From: Saturnia japonica
Lineage: Eukaryota > Arthropoda > Insecta > Lepidoptera > Saturniidae
Direction: 5' to 3'
DNA length: 64,000 nucleotides
NCBI GenBank assembly: GCA_033032175.1
Contig: CM065320.1
Span: 6,510,001 to 6,574,000, forward strand
In this document: piece by piece, positions 42,520 through 52,815 of the stretch
Layout of the letters: every line of letters begins with the position of its first letter
Numbering within the stretch: the stretch's first letter is position 1
The notes under the pieces: model-generated
Told to the model about the DNA's origin: nothing
Databases searched by the model: none
The model's input: the letters and a program-made list of their open reading frames with translations, nothing else
Program-made: the position numbers and the translations under genes

Positions 42520-42745
42520 ATGTTAATAAATTTATAGTTCAGTCCGTACTTGTAATTTTTTTTTGCAATTTTACCGATAGTCATAAATAATATGGGACAA
42601 ATTACGAATATAACGTTAAACATTTTTTTGCTGTCTGTGTTTCTGCATTTAGGTAACTCAAAAAGAGCTTGACCGATTCTTATAAAATTTTATACACAGG
42701 AAGCTTATGATATTCGTCAACTAGCGACCTGCCTCAGCTTCGCAC
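42520..42745 (+). repeat. Dispersed repeat family A, copy 3 (3'-truncated)
   Basis: AATAAATTTATAGTTCAGTC, TTACCGATAG and GAGCTTGACCGATTCTTAT match the first third of the family. It stops near 42725, where a different CTAGC-type repeat start (CGACCTGCCTCAGCTTCGCA) begins. Confidence 0.55.
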
Positions 42746-43454
42746 GGGTAAAATCTACAAAATGGTGTATTTTATGTTTAAAAAAGCCAGACTTGCGCAA
42801 CATTTCATTTAACTCACTGCTAAACAAAATTAGTTAATTACAGTTAGTCTCTTAAATGGATTTATCATAAACGCATTTAGGGTCATCTTGCACGAGACAT
42901 ACAGTGCGCTGATTTAGTTATACATAATTAGCGAGTCGGTAAAGCATTCTCTGCGTTCCGTTTCACATTTTGACGAGTTTCTTAACCCAAAAAGCGCGAT
43001 GACTTATAAACTTATGTTTAAAGTATACAGAATGAAACGTGCACATGCGTTGGATGTCATTGTTTGTTATCTGTCAAAATCAATTGAATAACATAAAAAA
43101 AGGGCAATTATCTTCTATTAGATATGATTGAGAAATGTGGTTAAAGTGTTTACTACGCTATTAGACCTTATGATGACTCTGTTTTTTTATTCCCATAATT
43201 TTTATACATAATTTGTATTTTTAAATCACAAGGAGTCACTTAAACGTGTTTAGCGGCGCTAAATAGCCACTTTTGGCTATTTAACTTTGACAGTTCGTTA
43301 AACATATTTAGCAACAAATTTTTCTTTGTGCAAGACGCTAATTTTGTTTAACCACTTTAAATGTGTTTAGTCTTAGTTTAATCACATTTAAAAGTGTTAC
43401 TCAAGTCGCCTTTAGAGTTTATCGTTTTAATATTGATAGATTATAATTTCATAA
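42746..43454. other. AT-rich; possible old MITE
   Basis: TTTAGGGTCATCTTGCACGA (~42877) and the partly complementary TTTGTGCAAGACGCTAA (~43326) could be the ends of an old MITE, with repeated GTTTAGC/TTTAACCAC words between. The pairing is too weak for a firm call. Confidence 0.3.
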
Positions 43455-43650
43455 CTGCCTCTATAGCCTAGTGGTCCTAAGTTCGATTCCCATATCGAGC
43501 AAAGTGTTATTGGGGTTTTCTATGAAATTATCAATAGAAGCTCGGAGTTTGGCTTTGTGCCCGATTAATGACAATAGACTCGCCCCCTATTACATGAGAC
43601 ATAAAACGTACTCGGTGAACTGTGGGTGTGTATACCTGCGTGATGGTATG
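43455..43650 (+). mobile_element. SINE family S1, copy b, with shortened tRNA head
   Basis: It matches 8521-8783: GAAGCTCGGAGTTTGGC, ATAGACTCGCCCCCTATTAC, GTACTCGGTGAACTGTGGG. In the head the A-box-like ATAGCCTAGTGG is followed almost at once by GTTCGATTCCC, about 25 bases less than in the 8.5 kb copy. The shortened spacing is shared with the 37.1 kb fragment. Confidence 0.75.
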
Positions 43651-44732
43651 TTATGTAACATCATATTTACGAATAGTGCGCTTAGCTCGCGTCGCGCATT
43701 TCATCATAGGTGAGGAGTGCCGGCCAACCGTCCGCCACCGGTTTTGCTGAGAGAGATTTCTTAAATTGTGCGTCATTTTGAATTCGTAATATCTTCTACA
43801 GTATTCATTTAAATGGAAAACTTTAAAGGTCATTTTTAATCTAAATTAAATGCCCAAGTTAACTAACAATCTTATCTGAATAAAGATTAATACTGAATTG
43901 GAGAAAATAGTTTCGCAAATATCGTAATATTTTTAATTATTATGTTGAAGATAAAAATATTTAATGTGTGTCAACTTTAAGAGATTGATATCTGCCATCG
44001 CGGACTTTTCTCTAAGCTTTTTAAAGAACTACAATTCTATAGAACATTATATTGATGTATAGGTTTAGCCAGCGTAAGCCATGTAAACACCTAAAATTCA
44101 TTTTTTGAAGATTTCATTATAAATAATTGAATTTTGTCTACTATACGGAAACTTAATTTAAATGTATTGTATGTATACATATACCTACCTACAGTAAAAA
44201 AATTCTCTAAATGGTAGTAAAAACTGCAATTAAAATCCGTTGCGTAGTTTAAAAGATCTAAGCGTACCTACCTACATAGGGACAGACAGCAGGAAGCGAC
44301 TTTACTTTATACTTTTTATAGGTAATATGACTTTTTCATAATATGTACTTTTATAAATCGTAACAATAAAAAAAAACTAAAAATTAAATATTTATTCATT
44401 CAAACCGATTTTGATGAAAATTTGAATCCATATCTGATAAGCTATAAGAATGATTAATAACACTTTTAGAAAGCATAAAAAATGTTCTAAATTCATGCTA
44501 CTGAAATTTGATTATGGAAAATGATATCGGGATTCGCAATTTCAATTCGCAGAATTACTGTTCACTTTAGTACTTTTAATTAATTATGTGATTCTAATCT
44601 ATTTAATGTAAATATCAAATGTAAAGTAGTTTCATCGTAAGCAGTAAAACCTTCGTGGTCGAGCGGTCAAGGTAAACCATGGTATTAGCTAAGACAAAAA
44701 AAAATTATCTGTAGGGTTCAAATTAATAATTA
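43651..44732. other. AT-rich; fragment of repeat family A
   Basis: AAACCGATTTTGATGAAAAT (44400) followed by GCTATAAGAATGATTAATAA is a family A interior piece (about 44330-44480). TTCGTGGTCGAGCGGTCAAGG at 44651 is tRNA-A-box-like but has no B box. No gene. Confidence 0.35.
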
Positions 44733-45597
44733 TTAGGTGTTGGAATTAATTCGTAGCATTTTACGAGAGATGGCGTAGGTATTACAGTATATTTTTTAAC
44801 CTTCAGAAATAAATTTATCGTAAATTACCTTTTATCCATAGTGATATTTTTCCGACATACCTATCTCATTTTTCAATTGTTAATAATAAGTCGCAATTAT
44901 AATATTTATTAATTAATATTAAGTGTTTTTGCAGGAAATTTTTAATATTATATTTAAATATGAATAAATGTGCTGCGTACAGTAATCGGATTTTAGAGTT
45001 TTTATGGTTAAGTTTATGGTGAACATTCTTTGGTTGAGCAAACATGTCGGAAGTGGTTTGGATGTTTTAAGAGTGGTTATTTTGCCTTAGATGACAAGGA
45101 GCGATCTGGACAGCTTAAAATGTTTGAAGATAAAGAATTAGAGGAATACCTTGAAGAAAACTCATGAAGAGTTGTCTACATCGTTGGCAGTTAATTAATC
45201 AATAGCAGGAAAACACCTTAAAGCTTTGGGAATTATCCAAAAGGAAGAAAATTTGGTCCCATATCAATGAAATCCGATGGACTTTGAAAGGAGTTTTTTA
45301 ACCTGTGAATCAAAACCAGTGAAAGCTGTATTCTCCGTAACCGGTTGCTATCGATGGCACATGGTTTGTCAGAGCAGAATTTTACTTCATAGGAAGATTG
45401 TAAAAATTCGATCGATTCATGGATTGCCTCCAAGGAGGAAGCTTTCTTCCGATGGGGTATCCATCTTCCACCTAAAAGATGGCAAAAAGTAGTGGTAAGC
45501 TATAGGCAATATTTTGATTAAAGTATTTTTCATTTTCATTAATAATAAATTGTTATTTGTCGCTCGTGAAACGATACGGTTTAATTCGAACACCTAA
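44733..45597 (+). mobile_element. mori-type mariner with deleted transposase core
   Basis: The left end TTAGGTGTTGGAATTAAT (44733) and the reversed right end TTAGGTGTTCGAATTAAA (to 45597) match at 16 of 18 positions. TA flanks both sides (44731-44732 and 45598-45599). Inside are the first and last parts of a mori-group mariner transposase without the middle. It is 865 bp against about 1.3 kb for an intact element. Confidence 0.85.
45030..45528 (+). pseudogene. mori-type mariner transposase pseudogene
   Basis: The N-terminal part reads CFKSGYFALDDKERSGQ, then MFEDKELEEYLEENS and LKALGIIQKE, which is the DNA-binding region. After a stop and a block ending FLTCE, the sequence jumps to SMAHGLSEQNFTS and NSIDSWIASKEEAFFRWG, then PPKRWQKVVVS, the C-terminus of the same family. 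The catalytic domain between them is deleted, so this copy could move only with help from another source. Stops and shifts are also present. Confidence 0.82.
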
Positions 45598-45737
45598 TAA
45601 ATGATTTTAATATTCGGTTAAGTTCGAACTTTTTAACGCATAAAACCGTTTAATGGTTTTAAAAAAATCCTTAAATATACAGTGGATTCGAACAGCAGAT
45701 TGTCAAACACATTGTTCTTAGTTTTGAAATATTAAAA

Positions 45738-46160
45738 CTAGCTGACCCGCGTAACTTCGTCTGCGTCACATAAGAGAGAGAGGGTTAGAGAGAGTGGGAC
45801 GTAGGCAGAGACAAATAACAATTGTCATAGGCAACTACAATACAATTTATAGGTGCCGTCCGCCTGTTACATCATTCCGCTAAAATACACGCGCGGTACT
45901 TGATTATTATTTTGCTGGGGAGTTATTTTAAAACTGTGATATCTCCTAAGATATTCATTGTAATCAAATGATGTAAAGAGCAGTTTTTGTCCAAAACGAA
46001 ACACTTGTGATGAATAACGTATTTATTTAGATAGCGCGTTCAACCAAACATACATACTCTTCAGCTTTATGATATTAGTACCTATAAATAAACTTTTAAA
46101 ACGTAATAAGTAATACAATTAAACATTACTAGTTATTATTTAGAGCCAGCGATATTATTT
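45738..46160. repeat. CTAGCTG-type repeat start
   Basis: AACTAGCTGACCCGCGTAAC followed by TTCGTCTGCGTCACATAAG is a common lepidopteran repeat start. A short AG-rich tract follows (45775-45800). The 3' boundary is not determined. Confidence 0.45.
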
Positions 46161-46164
46161 GTAC

Positions 46165-46260
46165 TAGCTGTGTTCCACGGTTTCAGCCGTGTTAAATTTA
46201 TTCGGCTAACTTTTCACCGCGCCATAGTGCCAATTGCAGCGCAGCAAATTGGCTCCAATT
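46165..46260 (+). repeat. Dispersed repeat family B, copy 3 (short)
   Basis: ACTAGCTGTGTTCCACGG and TTTCAGCCGTGTTAAATTTA, then TTCACCGCGCCATAG, match the beginning of family B. The rest of the unit is missing. Confidence 0.6.
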
Positions 46261-47040
46261 TGAGGACGATCATAATGATGAAATCAGGACTTGCATAACT
46301 GTATATAATGTAAATGTATTTTATCTCATTTTCTGGTATTCTAATCCTATAGATGTTCTAATTCTTCGATTCGATTGATTAAATTTATAATTTCATAATA
46401 TTTTATTGGTTTTACTTTTTCCTTATAAAACGCTAATATCATAAGTAAGGACCTATTTTATTTGTCTCTTTTTAGTGTCGCTTCTTCGTTTCATTGCGTT
46501 TCAAATCACAACGGTGCTAAAGAAGTGTTCACAACAATCTTTTGTTCTTTATAATATTAGTATCGATTATTTAGAGCGAGTGTTATTAGCTAGATGTGAT
46601 ATCAAGTCTAACAGCTGCGCAGCGTTAGCGCGCATTGTGATGAGCTGTCGGAACGAGCGTCGACAGACTCCACCGATCGGATATGAGCGGCTATTTAATT
46701 TCCGCTTTTTCAATGATCGTTTCATATTGAACTATGCATCCCCTTATTATGTCCTAAGCTGTAATAAATACTAATTTCTGTATGAAACTTTTGTCGAGAA
46801 AGTAATTTTGCGGCTTATTCTCTATGACGAAGAGTCTACGTATTTCCCCAGGAACATAAAAACGCATTATAGCAATATCAGATTCCCCGAGCATATAAAT
46901 ACTCAAAGTATATTCATAAACGTACAATATGAGATTATCGGGAGCAAAATGTAAAGTTTCATAGAACAAGCTTATGAGTTAATTTTTTTCAACATAACTA
47001 AAAAAGGTATTGTTATACAATATTGAAATGAGTTATAAAT
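46261..47040. other. No gene recognised
   Basis: A 99-codon frame (46475-46774) passes through a GC-richer unique patch (46600-46690) but resembles no family I know. Otherwise AT-rich. Confidence 0.3.
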
Positions 47041-47044
47041 ATTG

Positions 47045-48252
47045 GGTCCTTACATATGAAATTAGCGTTTTGTCGTACTGACCACTTTGATCTGAAATAT
47101 CTCCTCTTTGGTTAAGAATTCCAAATTCAAATTTATAAATTCATTTAGCTGGTACATGTGAGTTTTGAAAACAGTCATTCATTTGTTTTTTCCCTCATTA
47201 TATTTTTCTTTGGCGTCGCTTATTACCGCACAATGGAAAACATGAAATATCGGTTTATTTACGACTACGAGTTCTACCGTAGCACCAGTGCTGCAGAAAC
47301 AGCTCGAAGGATTAATGATGTGTACGGCGCTGGTGTCGCAAAAGAAAGCACGGTACGTTTTAGGTTTTAACGTTTTTGTTCTGGAAATTTCGACCTTCAG
47401 AACCAACCCCGTGGACGGCCGGAGACCAAAATGGAAAATGAAGAATTAAAGGCTATTGTGGAAGCGGATCCATCACAAAGCACTTCAGAGATAGTTGCAG
47501 GCTTCGGGGTAAGTGATAAAACTGTATTAATCCACTTGAAGCAAATCGGGAAAGTAAAAAGACTAGAACGATGGGTACCTCATGAATTGAGTAAATCGAA
47601 CTTACTTTTCTCAACCGACACAATAATGAAGGGATTTTAAATCTAATTATTACTTGTGATGAAAAGTGGATACTGTATGACAATCGGAAGCGCTCGACGT
47701 AATGGATGAACCCTGGAGACCCAGCCAAATCCTGCCCTAAACGAAAATTGACTCAGAAAAAGTTACTTGTGAGTGTTTGGTGGACTAGCTCCGGTGTCGT
47801 TCACTAAAGCTTTCTAAAATCTGGCCAAACGATTACGGCAGATATCTATTGTCAGCAACTGCAAACCATGAAGGAAGAACTAGCTGCTAAACAACCGAGA
47901 TTGGTCAATCGCTCTAGGCCACTGCTGCTTCACGACGACGCAAGACCACACACTGCACAACAAACAACCACTAAGTTAGGTGAGCTACAATTGGAATGTC
48001 TGCAACATCCACCGTACTCCCCGGACCTTGCTCCAACCAGATTACCATTTTTTCCGGAATTTGGACAACTTCTTACTAGGAAAAAATTCAATTCCGATGC
48101 GGCAGTCTAAACCGCCTTCAAAGAGTTTATTGATTCTCGCCCCATTGTTTTTTTTTAGTAAAGGGATCAATGAACTAGCTATGAGATGACAAAAGTGCAT
48201 AGATAACAACGGTGCATACTTTGATTAATTAAATATATTTTTAAATATATAA
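47045..48252 (+). mobile_element. Mariner transposon, copy 2, right end missing
   Basis: The left inverted repeat GGTCCTTACATATGAAATTA is like that of the mariner at 9183-10441. The sequence runs through a transposase pseudogene, then stops at a TA where the next mariner begins, without a right inverted repeat. Roughly 60 bp of the usual 3' end are lost. Confidence 0.85.
47233..48228 (+). pseudogene. Mariner transposase pseudogene (copy 2)
   Basis: It starts MENMKYRFIYDYEFYRST and shows the helix-turn-helix region, GNFDLQNQPRGRPE, IVAGFGVSDKTVLIHL and WVPHEL. A stop lies at 47368, a frameshift near 47610, further stops before the WMNPGDP and SFLKSG blocks, and another shift in the YSPDLAPT region. 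The first catalytic block TCDEKW and the LHDD block are recognisable. It ends GAYFD plus stop. It is closer to the copy at 9183-10441 than to its neighbour at 48255. Confidence 0.88.
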
Positions 48253-48254
48253 TA

Positions 48255-49534
48255 GGTCTTTACCTATGAAATTGCCGTTCTGCAGTACTGGCCATTTCAA
48301 ATCAAAATAATTTTTGTTTGGCTAAAAATTCTAATTTCAAATTAATTTTATTTTAAAAACATGGAATTCTTTTCCAAAAGTAGTCATTTGTTTATTGATT
48401 AGTGTTACATTTTCATCGCATTTTAATCTTTTTTGTCATCATGGATACGTTAAAAATTCGAGTAATTATGGAATATGAGTACCGTCGTGGCAGCAACGCG
48501 GCATAAGCGGCACGCAACATCAACGACGTTTACGGAGCTAACACTACAAACCAACGCACCACCTGTTATTGGTTTGCTCGCTTCCGTTCTGGGAATTTCG
48601 ACCTGAAAAATGAATCTCGCGGTCGTTCGAAGACTTTGGTCGACAATGACGAATTAAAGGCGATTGTGGAAGCTGATGATACACAATCTACGGCTGAATT
48701 AGCAGCAGCTTTCGACGTTAGCGTCAAAACAATATTGGTCCATTTGCGTCAAATTGGCAAGGTAAAAAAGCTTGACAAATGAGTGCCCCACGAACTCAAT
48801 GATCGCCAGCGCGAAGTACGCGTCGAGACGTGCCTTGCACTGCTCAACAGACACACAAATGAAGGAATTTTGAACCGCATTGTTACCTGCGATGAAAAAT
48901 GGATTCTGTTTGAAAACCGCAAGCGCTCAGCAAGTTGGTTGGATCCTGGTTCAGCACCTAAAAAATGCCCTAAACGAAAACTTACCCCTAGAAAAGTGAT
49001 GGTCACTGTTTGGTGGTCTAGCGCCGGTGTGATTCATCACAGCTTTTTACCAAACGGGGTGAGGATTACTGCAGATATGTACTGTGAAGAACTGAACACA
49101 ACGATGGAGAAGCTGGCACATCTCCAACCAGCATTGGTCAATCGCTCGTCTTTGCTGCTCCTGCACGACAACGCGCAACTTCATACTTCACATCAGACGG
49201 TCTCCAAGTTGCAAGAACTGGGGTTGGAAGTTCTCCGTCATCCGCCCTACTCACCAGACCTTGCGCCTACAGACTACTACTTTTTCCAGAATTTGGATAA
49301 CTCCTTGGTGGGGAAAAAATTAAATACCCGAGAGGCAGTACAAAATGCTTTTGAAGAATTTGTTGCCTCCCGTCCAGCTGATTTCTTTAAGAAGGGCATC
49401 AATAAACTGCCACTGCGCTGGCAAAGATGCATTGATTTCATGGGTGATTACTTCGATTAATACAAATAAAAAATACATGAAAAAAATTCGATTAAATTTT
49501 TTCATACAAAACGGCAATTTCATAGGTAAAGACC
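48255..49534 (+). mobile_element. Mariner transposon, copy 3, nearly complete
   Basis: The ends GGTCTTTACCTATGAAATTG (left, 48255) and its reverse complement (right, ending 49534) match at 27 of 28 positions. TA flanks both sides (48253-48254 and 49535-49536). The 1280-bp length is normal. The end sequences differ from copies 1 and 2, so it is a separate subfamily and probably a younger insertion. Confidence 0.93.
48441..49460 (+). pseudogene. Mariner transposase, full length with two in-frame stops
   Basis: The 339-codon frame has no frameshift. It starts MDTLKIRVIMEYEYRRGS, followed by the DNA-binding region (INDVYGANT, RFRSGNFDLKNESRGRS) and QIGKVKKLDK. Stops are at codon 22 (48504-48506, TAA) and codon 114 (48780-48782, TGA in place of the conserved Trp before VPHEL). 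The catalytic residues are all present: Asp in TCDEKW, Asp in LHDNAQLHTS, and Asp in YSPDLAPTDYYFF, spaced as in DD34D mariners. It ends GDYFD plus stop. From codon 115 on it is open for 225 codons. Confidence 0.92.
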
Positions 49535-49667
49535 TAACAATAAACTAAATTAAATTCGAAGTGATAAGCCTGGTATGCGCCATGTAGGTACCTTAAGTAC
49601 ATACTGAAATAAGTAATGTGGTTGTTTCGCTGTGGTATTTATAAGCTGTAAATATATCTATTTAATC

Positions 49668-49858
49668 TTTATTAATAAATCTGTAATTCTTTTTGTATTT
49701 TTAATATTTTTACAGAATTTCCCGATAGGCACACTCTATGAATGTTACTGATCACGAATGTGCCCTTTGACTTTCTGTCTTTTCTAAAAAAAAAAACTAT
49801 ATTCTTTAATTCTTGACCAATTTTGTAAACGGGATGTATCAATCATTATATTAGTGAC
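49668..49858 (+). repeat. Dispersed repeat family A, copy 4 (partial)
   Basis: It starts AATAAATCTGTAATTCTTTT and contains AATTTCCCGATAGGCACACT and TGTTACTGATCACGAATGTG. It is cut at about 49858 where family H begins. Confidence 0.6.
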
Positions 49859-50345
49859 TAGCTGTGGCTTCGCTCACGTGGACTACAGAATGCCCGCGCG
49901 AATCTCGCTCCCCAGCTCCCGGCTATTTCAAAGACAGATATGCTTATTGTGGGCGTTCTTTAGGAGATAGATATATACTCTCCCGGACTTTTTGTAGGTC
50001 TTTTTAATGTATATAATTATGTAGTACATTAATTTGCTATATATATCTCTTATGGTTCACTCAGTATAAGCCATTTAAGCACCCGAATTGATTCACCGTG
50101 ACCAGTTTTTTTTTATTTGTGCGGAACCCTAATTCTTTTTCTAAAATTAAAGTAATCTAAGTTACTCCCAATATTATCAGCTATCTATCAGTGAAGGTCT
50201 TGTCAAAATCGGTCCAGCCATTTCGGAGGTTACCTGGAACAAACAGACAGACAGACAAATATTTTAAGGTATCGTATATACTTTCATATGCATTTAGTAA
50301 TAAACTGTTATTTTGAAATTACAAACAGACACTTCAATTTTATTC
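49857..50345 (+). repeat. Dispersed repeat family H, copy 1
   Basis: ACTAGCTGTGGCTTCGCTCA begins it. Further blocks are CAGCTCCCGGCTATTTCAAA, GCGGAACCCTAATTCTTTTT, GAAGGTCTTGTCAAAATCGG and GGTTACCTGGAACAAACAGA. The second copy is at 52425-52815, and a piece of the 3' half is at 62880-63060. Confidence 0.65.
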
Positions 50346-50759
50346 ATTGACTTACCTTTTATTTAAAACTGAGTTAGGTTCTATTTGCCCTATCTATACC
50401 ATGTGCAAAACTATTGGTGTGTAAATTCCATTAGAAAACGTGGGGTGCCGCGATCTCTGTGCGCTTGCGATATACTGTGTGTCATTATTGTTATCGCTGA
50501 TCGAAAGACGACATCCCTCTGAATTGTGGGTAAACACCAAGCCATCCGATTGCACATAGATAAAGGCCATGGAGAACAGTGTTTGCAATATGCATATAAA
50601 CATAACAGTATACGTCGCGTCGGTGTTAATGTATTTTACTTTTTTTTATGACGTTTATTATACACGGTTTTTAAATTTTGGTATGGAAATTAACTTTTCA
50701 CACAAAAAAGTTCAAAAAGTCTAAAAAGCATATAATAATGTTGCAATGATGCAGTGATA
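50346..50759. other. No gene recognised
   Basis: Bases ~50400-50600 are slightly GC-richer and unique, with a 69-codon minus frame of no known family. Confidence 0.3.
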
Positions 50760-51072
50760 TCCTGAGGAATGGTGGCTGAGTGATAAAATGTTCGTGATAG
50801 TGTGTACGGACACCGCATCGATCGTTGTGAGTTCGAATCTCTGCAATAAGTCCGAGCTTTCGGTGAAGAAAACATCGTGATAAAACCATAGCAAGGTGGT
50901 GGTAGGGCATTTTATACTGTCCGCCTGGCTAGCTACCACCCTCTAGTTAAAAATCTGTCGCCGAGTATCTATAGGTGTGTTCCGGCAACTGCACTTGAGA
51001 GCCACTTTCCCCACTAGCCTTAGCATGTCACTTCATTGGGCAACATCGTCACTTAACATTAGATGATATTAT
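50760..51072 (+). mobile_element. SINE family S2, copy d, with complete tRNA-like head
   Basis: It is the most complete copy. The A-box-like TGGCTGAGTGAT is at about 50773-50784 and the B box GTTCGAATC at 50831-50839. The body then follows: AAAACATCGTGATAAAACCA, GCTAGCTACCACCCTCTAG, GGCAACTGCACTTGAGAGCC, and CATCGTCACTTAACATTAGA at the 3' end. Confidence 0.85.
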
Positions 51073-51154
51073 GGCTATATCGATAAGATATGACTATAAA
51101 CGACAAAAAAAGATTTATAAGGTTTTATGTAACGATATTAAATTTGTGTCTTTA

Positions 51155-51835
51155 TCTATAATAATGAATCTGTAGTCTTGTCAATACTTTTAATATTTTT
51201 CCAAAATTTCCCGATAGGTATTATACTATATGAACGATACTGATCAAAAATAAGACATGGTTTTTTTCTCGGTCTGTCTGTTTGTATGTCTGTATTTAAA
51301 TCAAAAATGGCTTGACCGATTCTTATGATTTTTTGTACACGGGATACTTATGTCATTGGACAATTCAATATTACTTTTAGAAAAAGCAAAAGAAAGATGT
51401 TCCAAAAAAAATTTTCATTAATTCTTAACCGATTTAGATGAAATTTTGTACACGAGAAGTGTAAGTACTTAATTGATGAGCTATAACAATGTTCAATATT
51501 ACTTCCAGAAATCATAAAAAAAAAAAAAAAAAAATTGATTTTTATCAATTCTCAACCGATTCAGATTGAATGTTGTAGGCGGGAACTACGGGAAGCATAA
51601 CATCATACGATCATACCATAATTGAGAGGCTTTAGGAATAGTTAGTAATATATTACAAATCGTAAAATAGAATAATAATTATCAACCGATTTTGATGAAA
51701 ATTGTACACGGGAAATACATGACCATTCCTCAATTGATACGGCATATGAATTGTAAAACATTGATTAAAAATATAATTACGGGATGTAAATAATGAACGC
51801 GTGCGGAGCCGCAAACACACCACTAGTTATTAAAT
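51155..51835 (+). repeat. Dispersed repeat family A, copy 5 (longest)
   Basis: It runs from AATGAATCTGTAGTCTTGTC through TTTCCCGATAGG, a CTGTCTGTTTGTATGTCTG stretch, several copies of an ACCGATTNNGATGAAATTTTG-like word, and an A-rich interruption near 51520, to GCGTGCGGAGCCGCAAACAC with CACTAGT at the end. Confidence 0.7.
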
Positions 51836-52424
51836 ATAAAAGTATCTTATCACAGCTGAGATAGCTTACCTATGTTTTGAGTGACATACCAATTTTATTC
51901 TCAACTGCCCCGCTCGGCCCGCCCGCGCCCCTTACCCTTCGAACCGATCAGACCTTATCCAAATTGAATCTTGAATAATAAAGAATCGGGGTGATTGGAT
52001 TTTATTCCTTAAATTCAATTAGCACACGAGGGTTGTGTGTGTGACTGCAAACGAAAGATAGAGACATAATATTATTGTATTAATAAAAAGGGGTCGGATC
52101 GATATTTTTGTTTAGAAGGAATTTAGCTTAATTTTCATCAAAATTTTAAGTAAGGAACTTTGATTCTCATTTGATTCGGTGTTTATTATATTAACACCGC
52201 GGCATGAATACATCGCTGAACGCGTAGTGCTTATAAAAATCGAAGTTTCTTAAATGTTTAATAACTTTTAATGAATGAAAATATCGTGATATATTTTTAA
52301 GTTATAATTTAATAAATTTTAGTTATAATGAGTTTGATAATTAAAACAAAATATAAAGATCAGTCTTACTCACATTAATCAATCATCGGGAAACCACTTG
52401 GATGCTTAAAGGATTTACTTATAC
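51836..52424. other. AT-rich, repeat fragment
   Basis: ACATCGCTGAACGCGTAGTG (about 52210) is related to 29858. Otherwise nothing is seen; a small GC patch (CCCCGCTCGGCCCGCCCGCG) lies at about 51908. Confidence 0.35.
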
Positions 52425-52815
52425 ATAACAACACGAGCGGAGCGTGCTGCTCCCGCTCCCGGTTATTTTTAAGACAAAAATGCTTATTGTGGATGATCCT
52501 TACGAGATAGACATAATATGCTCTCGCTGACTTTTTAGTAGGTCTTTTTAATATCTAATTGGTATTTGTGTGAATCCCAAATTCTTTTTCTAAAATAAAA
52601 GTGGCCTAAGTTACTTCTTATAATATCAGCTATATGCCAGTGAAAGTCTTGTCAAAATCGATCCAACCTTTACCGAGATTACCCGGAAAAAACAGACAGA
52701 CAAAAATTAGTAAAACTGGTTTTTGAAGTAAGTACCTACCGTATATACTTTCATATGCATACAAAAGCTGTTATGTATTTAGACTTTTCAAACAGATTCA
52801 ATTTTATTTATTTGT
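52425..52815 (+). repeat. Dispersed repeat family H, copy 2
   Basis: GCTCCCGGTTATTTTTAAGA, AAATTCTTTTTCTAAAATAA, GAAAGTCTTGTCAAAATCGA and GATTACCCGGAAAAAACAGA match copy 1 in order. Confidence 0.65.

Noticed and set aside
42877..43345. Old MITE with TCTTGCACGA-type ends
   Set aside because: The two ends pair too poorly to separate from chance in this composition.
44645..44690. Possible tRNA or SINE head (TCGTGGTCGAGCGGTCAAGG)
   Set aside because: Only an A-box-like string is present; there is no B box downstream and no shared SINE body.
46475..46774. 99-codon open frame
   Set aside because: There is no recognisable domain and the length is not exceptional in 64 kb; the GC-richer patch explains the lack of stops.
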